DNA of 29,622 nucleotides, from contig DBOL01000030.1 of assembly GCA_002299555.1 (NCBI GenBank), positions 1 to 29,622 on the forward strand. The letters run 5' to 3'. Positions 1 to 7,051 of this stretch are shown in pieces (position 1 is the first letter of the stretch; the number at the start of each line of letters is the position of its first letter). The position numbers were made by a program, and so were the translations under genes. The notes below the pieces were generated by a model, which did no database searches, was not told the DNA's origin, and saw only the letters and a program-made list of their open reading frames with translations. Source of the stretch: Candidatus Aminicenantes bacterium UBA647 (GTDB taxonomy: Bacteria; Acidobacteriota; Aminicenantia; UBA2199).

Positions 1-5
1 ATAAA

Positions 6-11
6 CCTCCT
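6..11 (-). promoter_or_regulatory. Possible ribosome binding site of a gene starting left of the window
   Basis: Read on the minus strand, these bases are AGGAGG, a perfect Shine-Dalgarno core, followed by five bases before the window edge. A minus-strand start codon would fall just outside the window. Bases 12-271 contain no open frame I would defend and no obvious RNA gene. The only structure I noticed there is the 8-bp palindrome GTTTAAAC near position 25. The call is an inference from a six-base motif. Confidence 0.3.
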
Positions 12-271
12 TTAAGTTTATGTAGTTTAAACATAGCAATACTAATTCCTGAAGCAGAACAATCTTTTCGCTCTGGGACGAAATGCAGAATTCAAGGGAC
101 TAAACAACTAATTATCTGCATGTAATAACAATTGATGTTCAAGTATTTTTATCTTCAATTAGTGTGTTCTGCTTTTATCCAATTTACCGGATTTTTACAT
201 ACACCTTTTTGGACTCTCGAAGTAAAATCTATGGAACGCGTCAATTAAGAATCTGAATTTATTTGATCTTT

Positions 272-643
272 CTAAGAAAAGAGATCGGGACTGATCTCAT
301 CTTCACCCATATTCAGCATATCAAGGTTTAGAGGGACCTTCCTCTTAATTTTTTTAAGATCATATTTTTTTATTTTTTCGCAGAGAGCGGTTTCTTTTAC
401 TCCAAGTATTATTGATGCATTTTTTTGATTCCCATTTGTTAAACCCAGTGTGAAATTGATAATGCGCCGTTCCAGATCATTTATAAAACTTTTTAATGCT
501 ATATTCTCCTGCGAGATATTTTTCATTAGATATTCTCGAACAAGAATTTCTGAAATATCATCAATGTTTTTAAAATCTTTATTATTATTGCCCGAAATGT
601 TCACGGGATTTTCATCAATTGTTACGAAATTGTCGTTTTTCAT
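272..643 (-). CDS. Small Fis-type helix-turn-helix protein
   Basis: This 123-residue protein carries a Fis-family HTH (HTH_8) at about residues 55-97. An amphipathic helix (LERRIINFTLGLTNGNQKNA) leads into the turn and recognition helix (ASIILGVKETALCEKIKKY), matching the pattern seen at the C-terminus of sigma54 activators. No AAA+ or receiver domain is attached; the N-terminal 50 residues are polar and unrecognised, and the C-terminal 25 are acidic. The ATG at 643 has an AGGA seven bases upstream, and that site overlaps the end of the LytTR gene, so the two genes are probably co-transcribed and translationally coupled. It is likely a DNA-binding regulator or nucleoid-associated protein. Target unknown. 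Confidence 0.65.
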   Translation of the reverse strand: MKNDNFVTIDENPVNISGNNNKDFKNIDDISEILVREYLMKNISQENIALKSFINDLERRIINFTLGLTNGNQKNASIILGVKETALCEKIKKYDLKKIKRKVPLNLDMLNMGEDEISPDLFS

Positions 644-655
644 ATGTTTTTCCTA

Positions 656-1006
656 TTAATTGTAAAGAACCTTTTTTAAATTATTTCTAAACTTCTTCCC
701 CCAGGCTACTGATACATCATTGTTCATTATTACAAAGTAATTATAATTTACATCCGATTCAATCTTTCTGATTCTATCTATATTAACTATGGTAGATCTG
801 TTTACACGAATGAAAGTGTACGGATCGAGTTTTTTCTCAAAATTAGTTAAAGTATTTCTGATCAGGAAGGAACTCTCCCCCTTATAAAGTCTGAGATAGT
901 TCCGTTCAGACTCGATCCAGTCTATTTCTTCTAATTTCAGGACAATAAACTCCTTACCGAGTTTTACCATTAACCGCTCCGCTTTCTTTTCAATGATGTT
1001 TTCCAT
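656..1006 (-). CDS. Stand-alone LytTR DNA-binding protein
   Basis: The 116-residue protein is essentially one LytTR domain (residues about 10-114). The family landmarks are visible: FIVLKLEEIDWIESERNYLRL, the LTNFEKKL helix, and FIRVNRSTIVNIDRIRKIE. LytTR domains bind DNA and usually sit behind a response-regulator receiver domain; here neither a receiver nor a membrane segment is present. It is the first gene of a two-gene unit with the Fis-like protein (12-bp gap) and is transcribed away from the propeller regulator at 1220. There is no Shine-Dalgarno sequence before the ATG; instead a TATAAA box lies six bases upstream, compatible with a leaderless message. The family call is firm; the input signal and target are not visible. 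Confidence 0.8.
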   Translation of the reverse strand: MENIIEKKAERLMVKLGKEFIVLKLEEIDWIESERNYLRLYKGESSFLIRNTLTNFEKKLDPYTFIRVNRSTIVNIDRIRKIESDVNYNYFVIMNNDVSVAWGKKFRNNLKKVLYN

Positions 1007-1219
1007 GATATATTTATACGATAAATTTTGAATTCAGATGTATAACTTTGGTTACTTATTCAAAAATGTGAATTAAGTAATAAGTTTTTTGGAGGATGTG
1101 ACTTTAGTTGTGATTGTTCTCTATTAATCAATGTCGAGGCTTTTTTATTATAAAAATAAATAACACAATTTTTTTAAACAATTAGTAACTGATTCCCGTA
1201 TATCAACAATACAACTGAA
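1007..1219. other. Divergent intergenic region between LytTR and propeller regulator
   Basis: This 213-bp AT-rich spacer holds the control signals for two divergent units. Apart from the TATAAA before LytTR I see no convincing promoter or operator palindrome. The plus-strand gene at 1220 has no recognisable ribosome binding site, so its control signals remain undefined. Confidence 0.4.
1013..1018 (-). promoter_or_regulatory. Candidate -10 box giving a leaderless LytTR mRNA
   Basis: On the minus strand the sequence is TATAAA, and the ATG begins after six further bases, so transcription would start at or next to the start codon. No Shine-Dalgarno motif is present. The -35 region (about 1036-1042) is a poor match to TTGACA, so the promoter is tentative. 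It mirrors the better-supported arrangement at 6937-6965. Confidence 0.35.
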
Positions 1220-3982
1220 ATGAAAACTCTTATTGTGATTTCCATATTATTAATATTCTGCCCTGTTAATGCAGTAGAGATTAATTCAACCCTCTCATTT
1301 AATTATCTTAATAAAAAAGATGGATTATCAAATGATTTGATATTTTCGATCTTCCAGGATAGTTCAGGATATATATGGATAGGTACATCAGACGGACTTA
1401 ATAGATTTGACGGTTACAATTTTAAAAAATTTTTTCATGACCCTCAGGATTCAGGCTCTATTCCCCATAACATTGTTACCTGGATAAGTGAAGATAGTGA
1501 AAAGAATCTCTGGTTTGCTACATTCGGGGGAGGAATTTCAAAATTCGATCCACGGGGAATGAAGTTTGAAAATTATAATTTTTCCGAATATACCGATGAT
1601 CCGGAAAGTTCAAAATTAATCAATCATATTAAGTGTGATTCAAAGAAAAGGTTATGGATCTCCACAAAAGGAAGCGGCCTGATCCTTTTTGATCAAGTTA
1701 CCGGAAAGGTCAAAAATTATAAGAACGAACCGGATGATCAGGACTTGATAAATTCGAACAAGGTGATGTCGACATTTGAGGATTCAAATGGAACAATCTG
1801 GATAGCTACATGGGGCGGAGGACTGTGGAAGCATATTGAAGAGAATGGAATTATAGAGCGGATAAGGTCCACAGATGACAGTAAATCCGGACCTCAATAT
1901 AAATTTATTCATACAATCATCGAAGATGCGGAAAAAAACCTCTGGCTTGGTACCCGGGATAGCGGAATAATTAAGTTTGAAAGAATTTCAGGAGAACTGA
2001 AATCCTTCGGAATGGAGAAAACCCGTCAGGTAAATCTCACCGGAAAGAATATTAATTATATATATCATGATCCGGAAAATGATAATCTTATCTGGATAGG
2101 AGCTGTGACCGGATTATATGTATATAAAATTATTGAAGACAAATTTATTAACTATACAAAGAAGTATGTTGAATCGGGGCTGAGTAATAATTATATCTGG
2201 AATATCATAAGAGACAAATCCGGCCTGTTGTGGATAGGTACCATCGGAGGCGGTGTAAACGTAGAAAAAAGGGTAAACAGATATTTCGGGAATTTCAATA
2301 CTTCTGGAAAAGAGGGTTACAGGCTCAGCTCCAGTGTAATAGGTTCAATTTATTCAGATAAAGATGACCCCAATAATCTCTGGGTAGGAACTATTGGTGG
2401 TGGATTGAACAAGATCCAGTTGAAATCCGGAAAAATTGATCCATTTATTTCAGATGGGCCTGAGATCAGTTCCATAACGCCAAGATATATCACCTGTATC
2501 ACTTCTGATCCATCTTCTCCCGATGTTTTATTCATCGGAACAAATTCGGGCCTTAATAAATACAATTCAAAAGAAGATTTTTTTACACAACTTCAATCCC
2601 CTCTGGAAAAATTACTTGCCTTCAATTCAGCCTATATTTCCACATTTATAACCTCCGGAGTTAAGGGAAAATACTTGTGGATCGGGACCTTTGGAGAAGG
2701 TTTGTACAAACTGGATATCAGGAATTCAAACCTGACCAATTATAAAATCGAGAAAGAATATAAAAACAATACTGATAAAAACCGAGTATATACGATAAGG
2801 CAATCTGTCTCCGAAAAGGAGATATTATGGTTGGGAACCAATATCGGCCTCGGGAAATATTCTATCCAGAGCAGTCAATTCAAATTTTTCAAATTACCCG
2901 GTCAGGGAAATCCAAAAGAGAAAGTAGCAGTTCTTTCTTTATATGAATCAGAAAACGATCCGGGGATAATCTGGCTCGGATCAAAAGAAAATGGATTTTA
3001 TCGTTTTGATTCCCATAGTAAAAATTTTACCAGATTTACCGAAAGTGAAGGCCTTTCAGATCATCATGTTGTATCCATTATCGAAGAACCGAAGGGACGA
3101 TTATGGCTCGGAACTCATGCAGGACTTTCCAGTTACATAATAAGATCAGGAATATTCAGAAATTTCGATGAGTACGAAGGCCTTGGTAACACAGTTTTTA
3201 CTCTAAATTCATTAGTGAAAAATTCTGATAATAAAATTTATATCGGAGGTTCAAACGGGATTGATTTCTTCTCTCCTGACAAACTCAGCACTAACACTCA
3301 CCGCCCTCCCATCGTATTTACAGGATTAAAGATATTCGGGAGTTCTGACCTTCCGGGAATGGATAAGATCCTAATTGATGATATCTCAAAAACATCGAAA
3401 ATCGAACTCCCTCATATTTATAATACTATAACTATCAGTTTTGCTGCCCTTGATTATACTTCCCCCGGGAAGAATCAGTTCGCATGCATGATCGAAGAGC
3501 TGGACAAAGACTGGAAACACCTTGGTACTCAAAATTATATTACCTATAAGGGCCTTAAACCGGGAAAATATACTTTTAAGGTAAAAGGATCAAATAGTGA
3601 TTCTGTATGGAATGAGAACGGAAAAACCCTGAGAATTATTATAAAGAGTTCATTCAACAGAACTTTATTGTATAAAATCATTATAGGTATTATCATAATT
3701 ATTCTTATTTCTTTGATTTTATATCTTTGGAAAAAACTCAGACGGATCTCTATTGCAAACGGAATTAATATTGAGAAGCTTACGTCTGATAAAGGTATTA
3801 CCGAAAGAGAACTGGAGATAATAAACTTGATCCTGAAGGGAAAAAGTAACAAAGAAATTGAAGAGGAGTTATATATCTCTCTTGGAACAGTGAAAAATCA
3901 CATTTACAATATATATAGAAAATTGAACATTAAGAGCAGAACTCAACTTGTGAGCCTCCTGAGGTCAGACAATAAAAAATAA
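1220..3982 (+). CDS. Membrane one-component regulator: 14-blade propeller sensor, Y_Y_Y domain, LuxR-type HTH
   Basis: This 920-residue protein begins with a signal sequence (about 1-18). I count 14 Reg_prop-type repeats of the W-[IL]-G-T-x-x-G-[IL] kind, for example IWIGTSDGLNRFD, LWIGTIGGGVNV and LWLGTHAGLSSY. That is the number needed for two seven-bladed propellers. A Y_Y_Y domain follows (about 730-812, with LKPGKYTFKVKGSNSDSVW), then one membrane helix (about 814-838) and a GerE/LuxR HTH (about 858-915, ITERELEIINLILKGKSNKE and SLGTVKNHIYNIYRKL). The periplasmic half resembles Bacteroidetes hybrid two-component sensors, but histidine kinase, receiver and AraC domains are absent: the HTH sits straight after the membrane helix. 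It probably senses an extracytoplasmic ligand and regulates transcription directly. The start is fixed by the signal peptide although no Shine-Dalgarno is seen. No carbohydrate-use genes are nearby. Confidence 0.85.
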   Translation: MKTLIVISILLIFCPVNAVEINSTLSFNYLNKKDGLSNDLIFSIFQDSSGYIWIGTSDGLNRFDGYNFKKFFHDPQDSGSIPHNIVTWISEDSEKNLWFATFGGGISKFDPRGMKFENYNFSEYTDDPESSKLINHIKCDSKKRLWISTKGSGLILFDQVTGKVKNYKNEPDDQDLINSNKVMSTFEDSNGTIWIATWGGGLWKHIEENGIIERIRSTDDSKSGPQYKFIHTIIEDAEKNLWLGTRDSGIIKFERISGELKSFGMEKTRQVNLTGKNINYIYHDPENDNLIWIGAVTGLYVYKIIEDKFINYTKKYVESGLSNNYIWNIIRDKSGLLWIGTIGGGVNVEKRVNRYFGNFNTSGKEGYRLSSSVIGSIYSDKDDPNNLWVGTIGGGLNKIQLKSGKIDPFISDGPEISSITPRYITCITSDPSSPDVLFIGTNSGLNKYNSKEDFFTQLQSPLEKLLAFNSAYISTFITSGVKGKYLWIGTFGEGLYKLDIRNSNLTNYKIEKEYKNNTDKNRVYTIRQSVSEKEILWLGTNIGLGKYSIQSSQFKFFKLPGQGNPKEKVAVLSLYESENDPGIIWLGSKENGFYRFDSHSKNFTRFTESEGLSDHHVVSIIEEPKGRLWLGTHAGLSSYIIRSGIFRNFDEYEGLGNTVFTLNSLVKNSDNKIYIGGSNGIDFFSPDKLSTNTHRPPIVFTGLKIFGSSDLPGMDKILIDDISKTSKIELPHIYNTITISFAALDYTSPGKNQFACMIEELDKDWKHLGTQNYITYKGLKPGKYTFKVKGSNSDSVWNENGKTLRIIIKSSFNRTLLYKIIIGIIIIILISLILYLWKKLRRISIANGINIEKLTSDKGITERELEIINLILKGKSNKEIEEELYISLGTVKNHIYNIYRKLNIKSRTQLVSLLRSDNKK

Positions 3983-4043
3983 CCTGATTTGTTGATAAAA
4001 TACGTATAAGTATTTATACTCGGGTTCAAACAATGGAGAGAAA

Positions 4044-5546
4044 ATGAAAACAAATATAATAATTTTAACAATAATATTGTTTCTGATAGGAGGAACACTA
4101 TATTCGGCAGATGATATCTATCTGAAAATACCTGTAAGGATTTATAAGAGTGGCGAGTATTTAAAAGGATTATCCAGGGAAGATTTCACTTTAAAGATAA
4201 ACGGCAAGGTCAGATCAGTCGAAGAACTCCTGACAGGAGAAAGGTCAATTAACGATATTGCAGAAAGACGAAATTTCATTCTTCAATTTAACCTGACCGA
4301 TTATGGTAAGAATATATCCAAGGGAATAAAATTCTTTATCAATGAAGTCCTAAGACTGGAGGATAATCTTATCATCTGGTCCCCTGTCAAGGTTTACAGG
4401 ATGAGAGCGGATAAGTCAAAAAAAGATATAATTTCTAATATTGAGAAGATCGTAAAAGAGGATTCATTTAAGTACAAGAGGGCGAAAGAGTTGGCAAGGG
4501 AACAATTGTTCAGTATTGTTCAAAAATTTACAGATTTCATTCCCAATGAAAAGGACTCTAACCCGTTCTTATCCAATACGTTTAGATTTCTTAACTTCTA
4601 CAGTAGTGAATGGCTGGATTTCAAATCAAAATTCCTTATTCCTGATATAGAAAAATATTATGGAGTATTCTCTTTGCTTACTCAAAAATATCCCGGGGAA
4701 AAATACTTTATTAATTTCCAGCAGAGGGAAGTTATCCCTTCATTAAAGAAATATAATTCGGCTAAACGATACATATACAATTATATTTCTCGGTTTGTGG
4801 GAACTTCAGAATCTTCATCATTTTCATCAATATCAAGCAAAATAAACAGAATAGATAAATCGATGCTTCTTTCCGATAACTTTGACACAGAGAAACTTGT
4901 ATCGCCTTTTAAAGGTGCTAATATAAGTTATAATCTTATTCTATTTAACTCTTTCAGGCAGAGTGGTGAAGAAGCTGACTCTGTCTCTCCCGATCTTGAT
5001 GGTATTCTGAGGGAGATCTCAAGATCAACAGGAGGAGTAAGCATTAAGACCAATGATTTTGAAAAAGGGATAGATTCAATATTAAAGAAATCTGATAATT
5101 ATTATTTTATTATCTATAAATTTAACGGAAAAAAAGGTGAAAAGAAAATAGAAATTGAAATAAGTGATAAGGATGCAAAATTGTTTTATAAAAAAAAATT
5201 CCTCCCCGGGGAAATAGACCTTCTTATTAAGCTTGCATCCGAACCGAAGATCAGCGTCTCAGATGTAAAAATCAAAGGTCATGATCTCTCTTTCACTATT
5301 TCCGGTTTCTCGAGAACCGGGAAAGAAAAAAAGACAGGAATTATGAAAGTGGAGATAAAAATAATCGACAAAGACAGAAATCCTGTAATGAACAAGAACA
5401 ACACTTTGAGTGCAGATAAAGAATCTATTAAAATATCTCTTAAAGTCACTCCGGAATTAAAAGGCTTTTTTAAACTTGAGATCACTGCAAAAGATATGAA
5501 TACCAATAAAACAGCAAATTTTTCAAAATATATTGAATTAAAATAA
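4044..5546 (+). CDS. Secreted VWFA-related domain protein with degenerate metal site
   Basis: This 500-residue protein has a signal peptide (about 1-21). Residues 25-65 (LKIPVRIYKSGEYLKGLSRE, DFTLKINGKVRSVEEL) match the opening of the acidobacterial VWFA-related family, which normally reads as 'Lt.edF.l.edGk'. The next strand, FILQFNLTDYGKN (78-90), stands where a MIDAS DxSxS motif would be, and that motif is missing. A long non-VWA insertion follows (about 130-290). The family's late segment returns at about 325-395 (REISRSTGGVSIKTNDFEKG, NYYFIIYKF). The last 100 residues look like a beta-rich domain. A GGAG lies upstream of the ATG. It follows the propeller regulator by 61 bp and precedes the beta-barrel gene by 49 bp, so it may belong to one exported unit. 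Function unknown. Confidence 0.6.
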   Translation: MKTNIIILTIILFLIGGTLYSADDIYLKIPVRIYKSGEYLKGLSREDFTLKINGKVRSVEELLTGERSINDIAERRNFILQFNLTDYGKNISKGIKFFINEVLRLEDNLIIWSPVKVYRMRADKSKKDIISNIEKIVKEDSFKYKRAKELAREQLFSIVQKFTDFIPNEKDSNPFLSNTFRFLNFYSSEWLDFKSKFLIPDIEKYYGVFSLLTQKYPGEKYFINFQQREVIPSLKKYNSAKRYIYNYISRFVGTSESSSFSSISSKINRIDKSMLLSDNFDTEKLVSPFKGANISYNLILFNSFRQSGEEADSVSPDLDGILREISRSTGGVSIKTNDFEKGIDSILKKSDNYYFIIYKFNGKKGEKKIEIEISDKDAKLFYKKKFLPGEIDLLIKLASEPKISVSDVKIKGHDLSFTISGFSRTGKEKKTGIMKVEIKIIDKDRNPVMNKNNTLSADKESIKISLKVTPELKGFFKLEITAKDMNTNKTANFSKYIELK

Positions 5547-5595
5547 GTTTGATTTTTTGAGATTCTGCTGATATAATTTTTCGAGTGGAGGAAAT

Positions 5596-6156
5596 ATGAG
5601 AAAACTATCCCTGATCTTTATCATAATCACAATGATCGCAACATTTCAAATGTCCGGAATGATTAATAATAGCAAATTTTCAATAACTTTCGGTGGCGGT
5701 ATAAGAAACATATCTGAAGGAATATTTGAAACTGTTTATGAAACGAACAACATCGCTTACAGCATAGATTTGGCATTAAAACTTGGAAAATCACTGGAAA
5801 TGTTCGCTCACTCGGACTACTTCAAAGTGGAAGGAGAACTTGAATTCGAACCTAAAGCAACTACTCTCACAATTATCCCTGCTGAAGCCGGACTAAGGAT
5901 CCTCCTTGGGAAAGGCAAATTCAAACCTTACTTAGGTTTAGGTGCCGGATATTATATGCTGAAAGAAGAGAACTTCATCGGGAAAATAGATGAAAACAGT
6001 ATCGGTTTTTTCGGGGAGGGAGGATTCAGAATTTACTTTGGAAAACTTTTCCTCGACCTGAAATTGAAATATATTCAATTAAAATATGATGTCTCCGGTA
6101 CGGAAGTAGACCTCGGAGGTCTCGCCTACTTCGGTGGTATCGGAATAAGTTTCTGA
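5596..6156 (+). CDS. Small outer-membrane beta-barrel protein
   Basis: The 186-residue protein has a signal-like N-terminus (about 1-22) followed by alternating beta strands: FSITFGGGIRNI, AEAGLRILLGKGKFKPYLGL, GAGYYML, GFFGEGGFRIYFGKLFLDLK and AYFGGIGISF. It ends in phenylalanine, the usual signature recognised by the BAM machinery. The size fits an eight-stranded barrel of the OmpA/OmpW-like superfamily. A GTGGAGGAAAT ribosome site precedes the ATG. It probably shares a transcript with the VWFA-like gene upstream, which would place both products at the outer face of the cell. I cannot assign a substrate or partner. Confidence 0.7.
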   Translation: MRKLSLIFIIITMIATFQMSGMINNSKFSITFGGGIRNISEGIFETVYETNNIAYSIDLALKLGKSLEMFAHSDYFKVEGELEFEPKATTLTIIPAEAGLRILLGKGKFKPYLGLGAGYYMLKEENFIGKIDENSIGFFGEGGFRIYFGKLFLDLKLKYIQLKYDVSGTEVDLGGLAYFGGIGISF

Positions 6157-6167
6157 TCTGCATCTGA

Positions 6168-6320
6168 ATAGGAATTCTACAATTCCTGGCAATTTTTCAA
6201 GCAGGGATTTCAAGTTTCTCATTAATTCAGACTAAGAGAGACGGTACTTTGATTGCAATAACGATCTCTGCATTAAGTGCAACTATAACTCTCATTTTGA
6301 TCAGAAAAGCAATTATTTAG
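6168..6320 (+). other. Open frame without ATG, possible gene remnant or small membrane peptide
   Basis: Between the beta-barrel gene and the next minus-strand gene, a 50-codon plus-strand frame stays open from the TGA at 6165-6167 to the TAG at 6318-6320. It contains no ATG. Its second half would encode a hydrophobic stretch, including DGTLIAITISALSATITLIL, followed by basic residues and the stop. No ribosome site precedes the possible TTG start at about 6250. It may be a decayed gene end or chance in AT-rich DNA. I do not call it a gene. Confidence 0.2.
6170..6187 (+). terminator. Inverted repeat after the beta-barrel gene, possible terminator
   Basis: A perfect 7-bp stem, AGGAATT and AATTCCT, is separated by the four-base loop CTAC. 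It starts 14 bases after the beta-barrel stop codon. A five-T run follows only after five more bases, and the stem is AT-rich, so it would be a weak terminator. Its position at the end of the plus-strand unit is the main support. Confidence 0.4.
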
Positions 6321-6359
6321 ATGTGATAATCCGATAATATCATAATCAGAATAATGAGA

Positions 6360-6533
6360 TCAGAGGAAATTGATTATCCAGCTTCCTGCTATTATTCCAA
6401 CGCTCATATAGAGGAAAAGTTTGATACCTTCCTTTTTTATCATTGCATTATCATCATATCTGATAAATGCAATTATAGTAGAAACGATGCCTGAAAAAAC
6501 CAGCATTGATATAAAATGGCTTCTAAAGATCAT
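6360..6533 (-). CDS. Small conserved-looking membrane protein (57 aa)
   Basis: Starting at the ATG at 6533, this encodes 57 residues with two hydrophobic helices (about 6-24 and 36-56) joined by a charged loop (IRYDDNAMIKKEG). A longer frame to 6566 exists, but the 6533 start is chosen because a perfect AAGGAGG lies six to seven bases upstream. The start overlaps the end of the preceding gene by 11 bp, so the two are translationally coupled. The pattern suggests a partner membrane protein of the DUF6677-like product. Function unknown. Confidence 0.65.
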   Translation of the reverse strand: MIFRSHFISMLVFSGIVSTIIAFIRYDDNAMIKKEGIKLFLYMSVGIIAGSWIINFL

Positions 6534-6930
6534 TTCTACCCTCCTTCTTTGCAATATCAAATGCATTTAAAGCAATCATATAATTCAACAGGCCGGCGGA
6601 CACAAGATAGGTCGTTCCGTAATGGTATGTAACTGACTCAATATTACCTTTGGCAAATCCCAGAAAGTTCACTATAATATTAAATAATCCAAGTCCGATA
6701 TCACCAAGAAATCCGAGAATAAGAAGTGGATGAAATTGCCTCTGTACAATTCCGTAATTATTAGATGTCTCTGCATAGGGGAGAAAAAATTTCCCTTCCA
6801 TAATGATACCGAGTACTACAAGCAGGAGGATTCCTGAAAAAAACACCACTGCTTTTGTGTATTTTTTATGAAGCAAATGTCCGGATCCGGGTATCAGCCA
6901 GGATATCAAAAAAAATAAATAAGGTCTCAT
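6523..6930 (-). CDS. DUF6677-like small integral membrane protein
   Basis: This 135-residue protein begins with a hydrophobic helix containing a P-G-x-G-H-L turn (SWLIPGSGHLLHKKYTKAVV), then further helices (VVFFSGILLLVVLGIIM, LLILGFLGDIGLGLFNIIV), and ends with YLVSAGLLNYMIALNAFDIA. This resembles an uncharacterised TM2/DUF6677-type family I associate with Acidobacteriota-like genomes; the assignment is from memory of the pattern. Four or so membrane segments are expected. No ribosome binding site precedes the ATG. A very good promoter sits so close that the message is probably leaderless. The 57-residue gene downstream overlaps its stop. Confidence 0.6.
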   Translation of the reverse strand: MRPYLFFLISWLIPGSGHLLHKKYTKAVVFFSGILLLVVLGIIMEGKFFLPYAETSNNYGIVQRQFHPLLILGFLGDIGLGLFNIIVNFLGFAKGNIESVTYHYGTTYLVSAGLLNYMIALNAFDIAKKEGRNDL

Positions 6931-6936
6931 TTGATT

Positions 6937-6965
6937 ATTATACTAAATAAACAGAGTTCATTCAA
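6937..6965 (-). promoter_or_regulatory. Sigma70-type promoter producing a leaderless mRNA
   Basis: On the minus strand TTGAAT (6965-6960) is followed by a 17-bp spacer and a perfect TATAAT (6942-6937). Six bases later comes the ATG at 6930, so the expected transcription start falls on the start codon. The absence of a Shine-Dalgarno motif upstream of this ATG agrees with leaderless translation. Confidence 0.65.
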
Positions 6966-7027
6966 TAATACAGTAATAACTCATTTTTCAATTTACAGGG
7001 TTATATGCTAAAATATTGTTTTAAACA

Positions 7028-7033
7028 TATAAT
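7028..7033 (+). promoter_or_regulatory. Candidate -10 box for the ugd-glmS operon
   Basis: A TATAAT lies 18 bases before the ATG at 7052, leaving a leader of about a dozen bases that contains the ribosome site GAGGAG. No good -35 is found at 16-18 bp. An alternative extended -10, TGCTAAAAT, lies at 7006-7014. Either could serve; neither is proven. Confidence 0.35.
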
Positions 7034-7051
7034 TGCCCCTGAGGAGAATGT

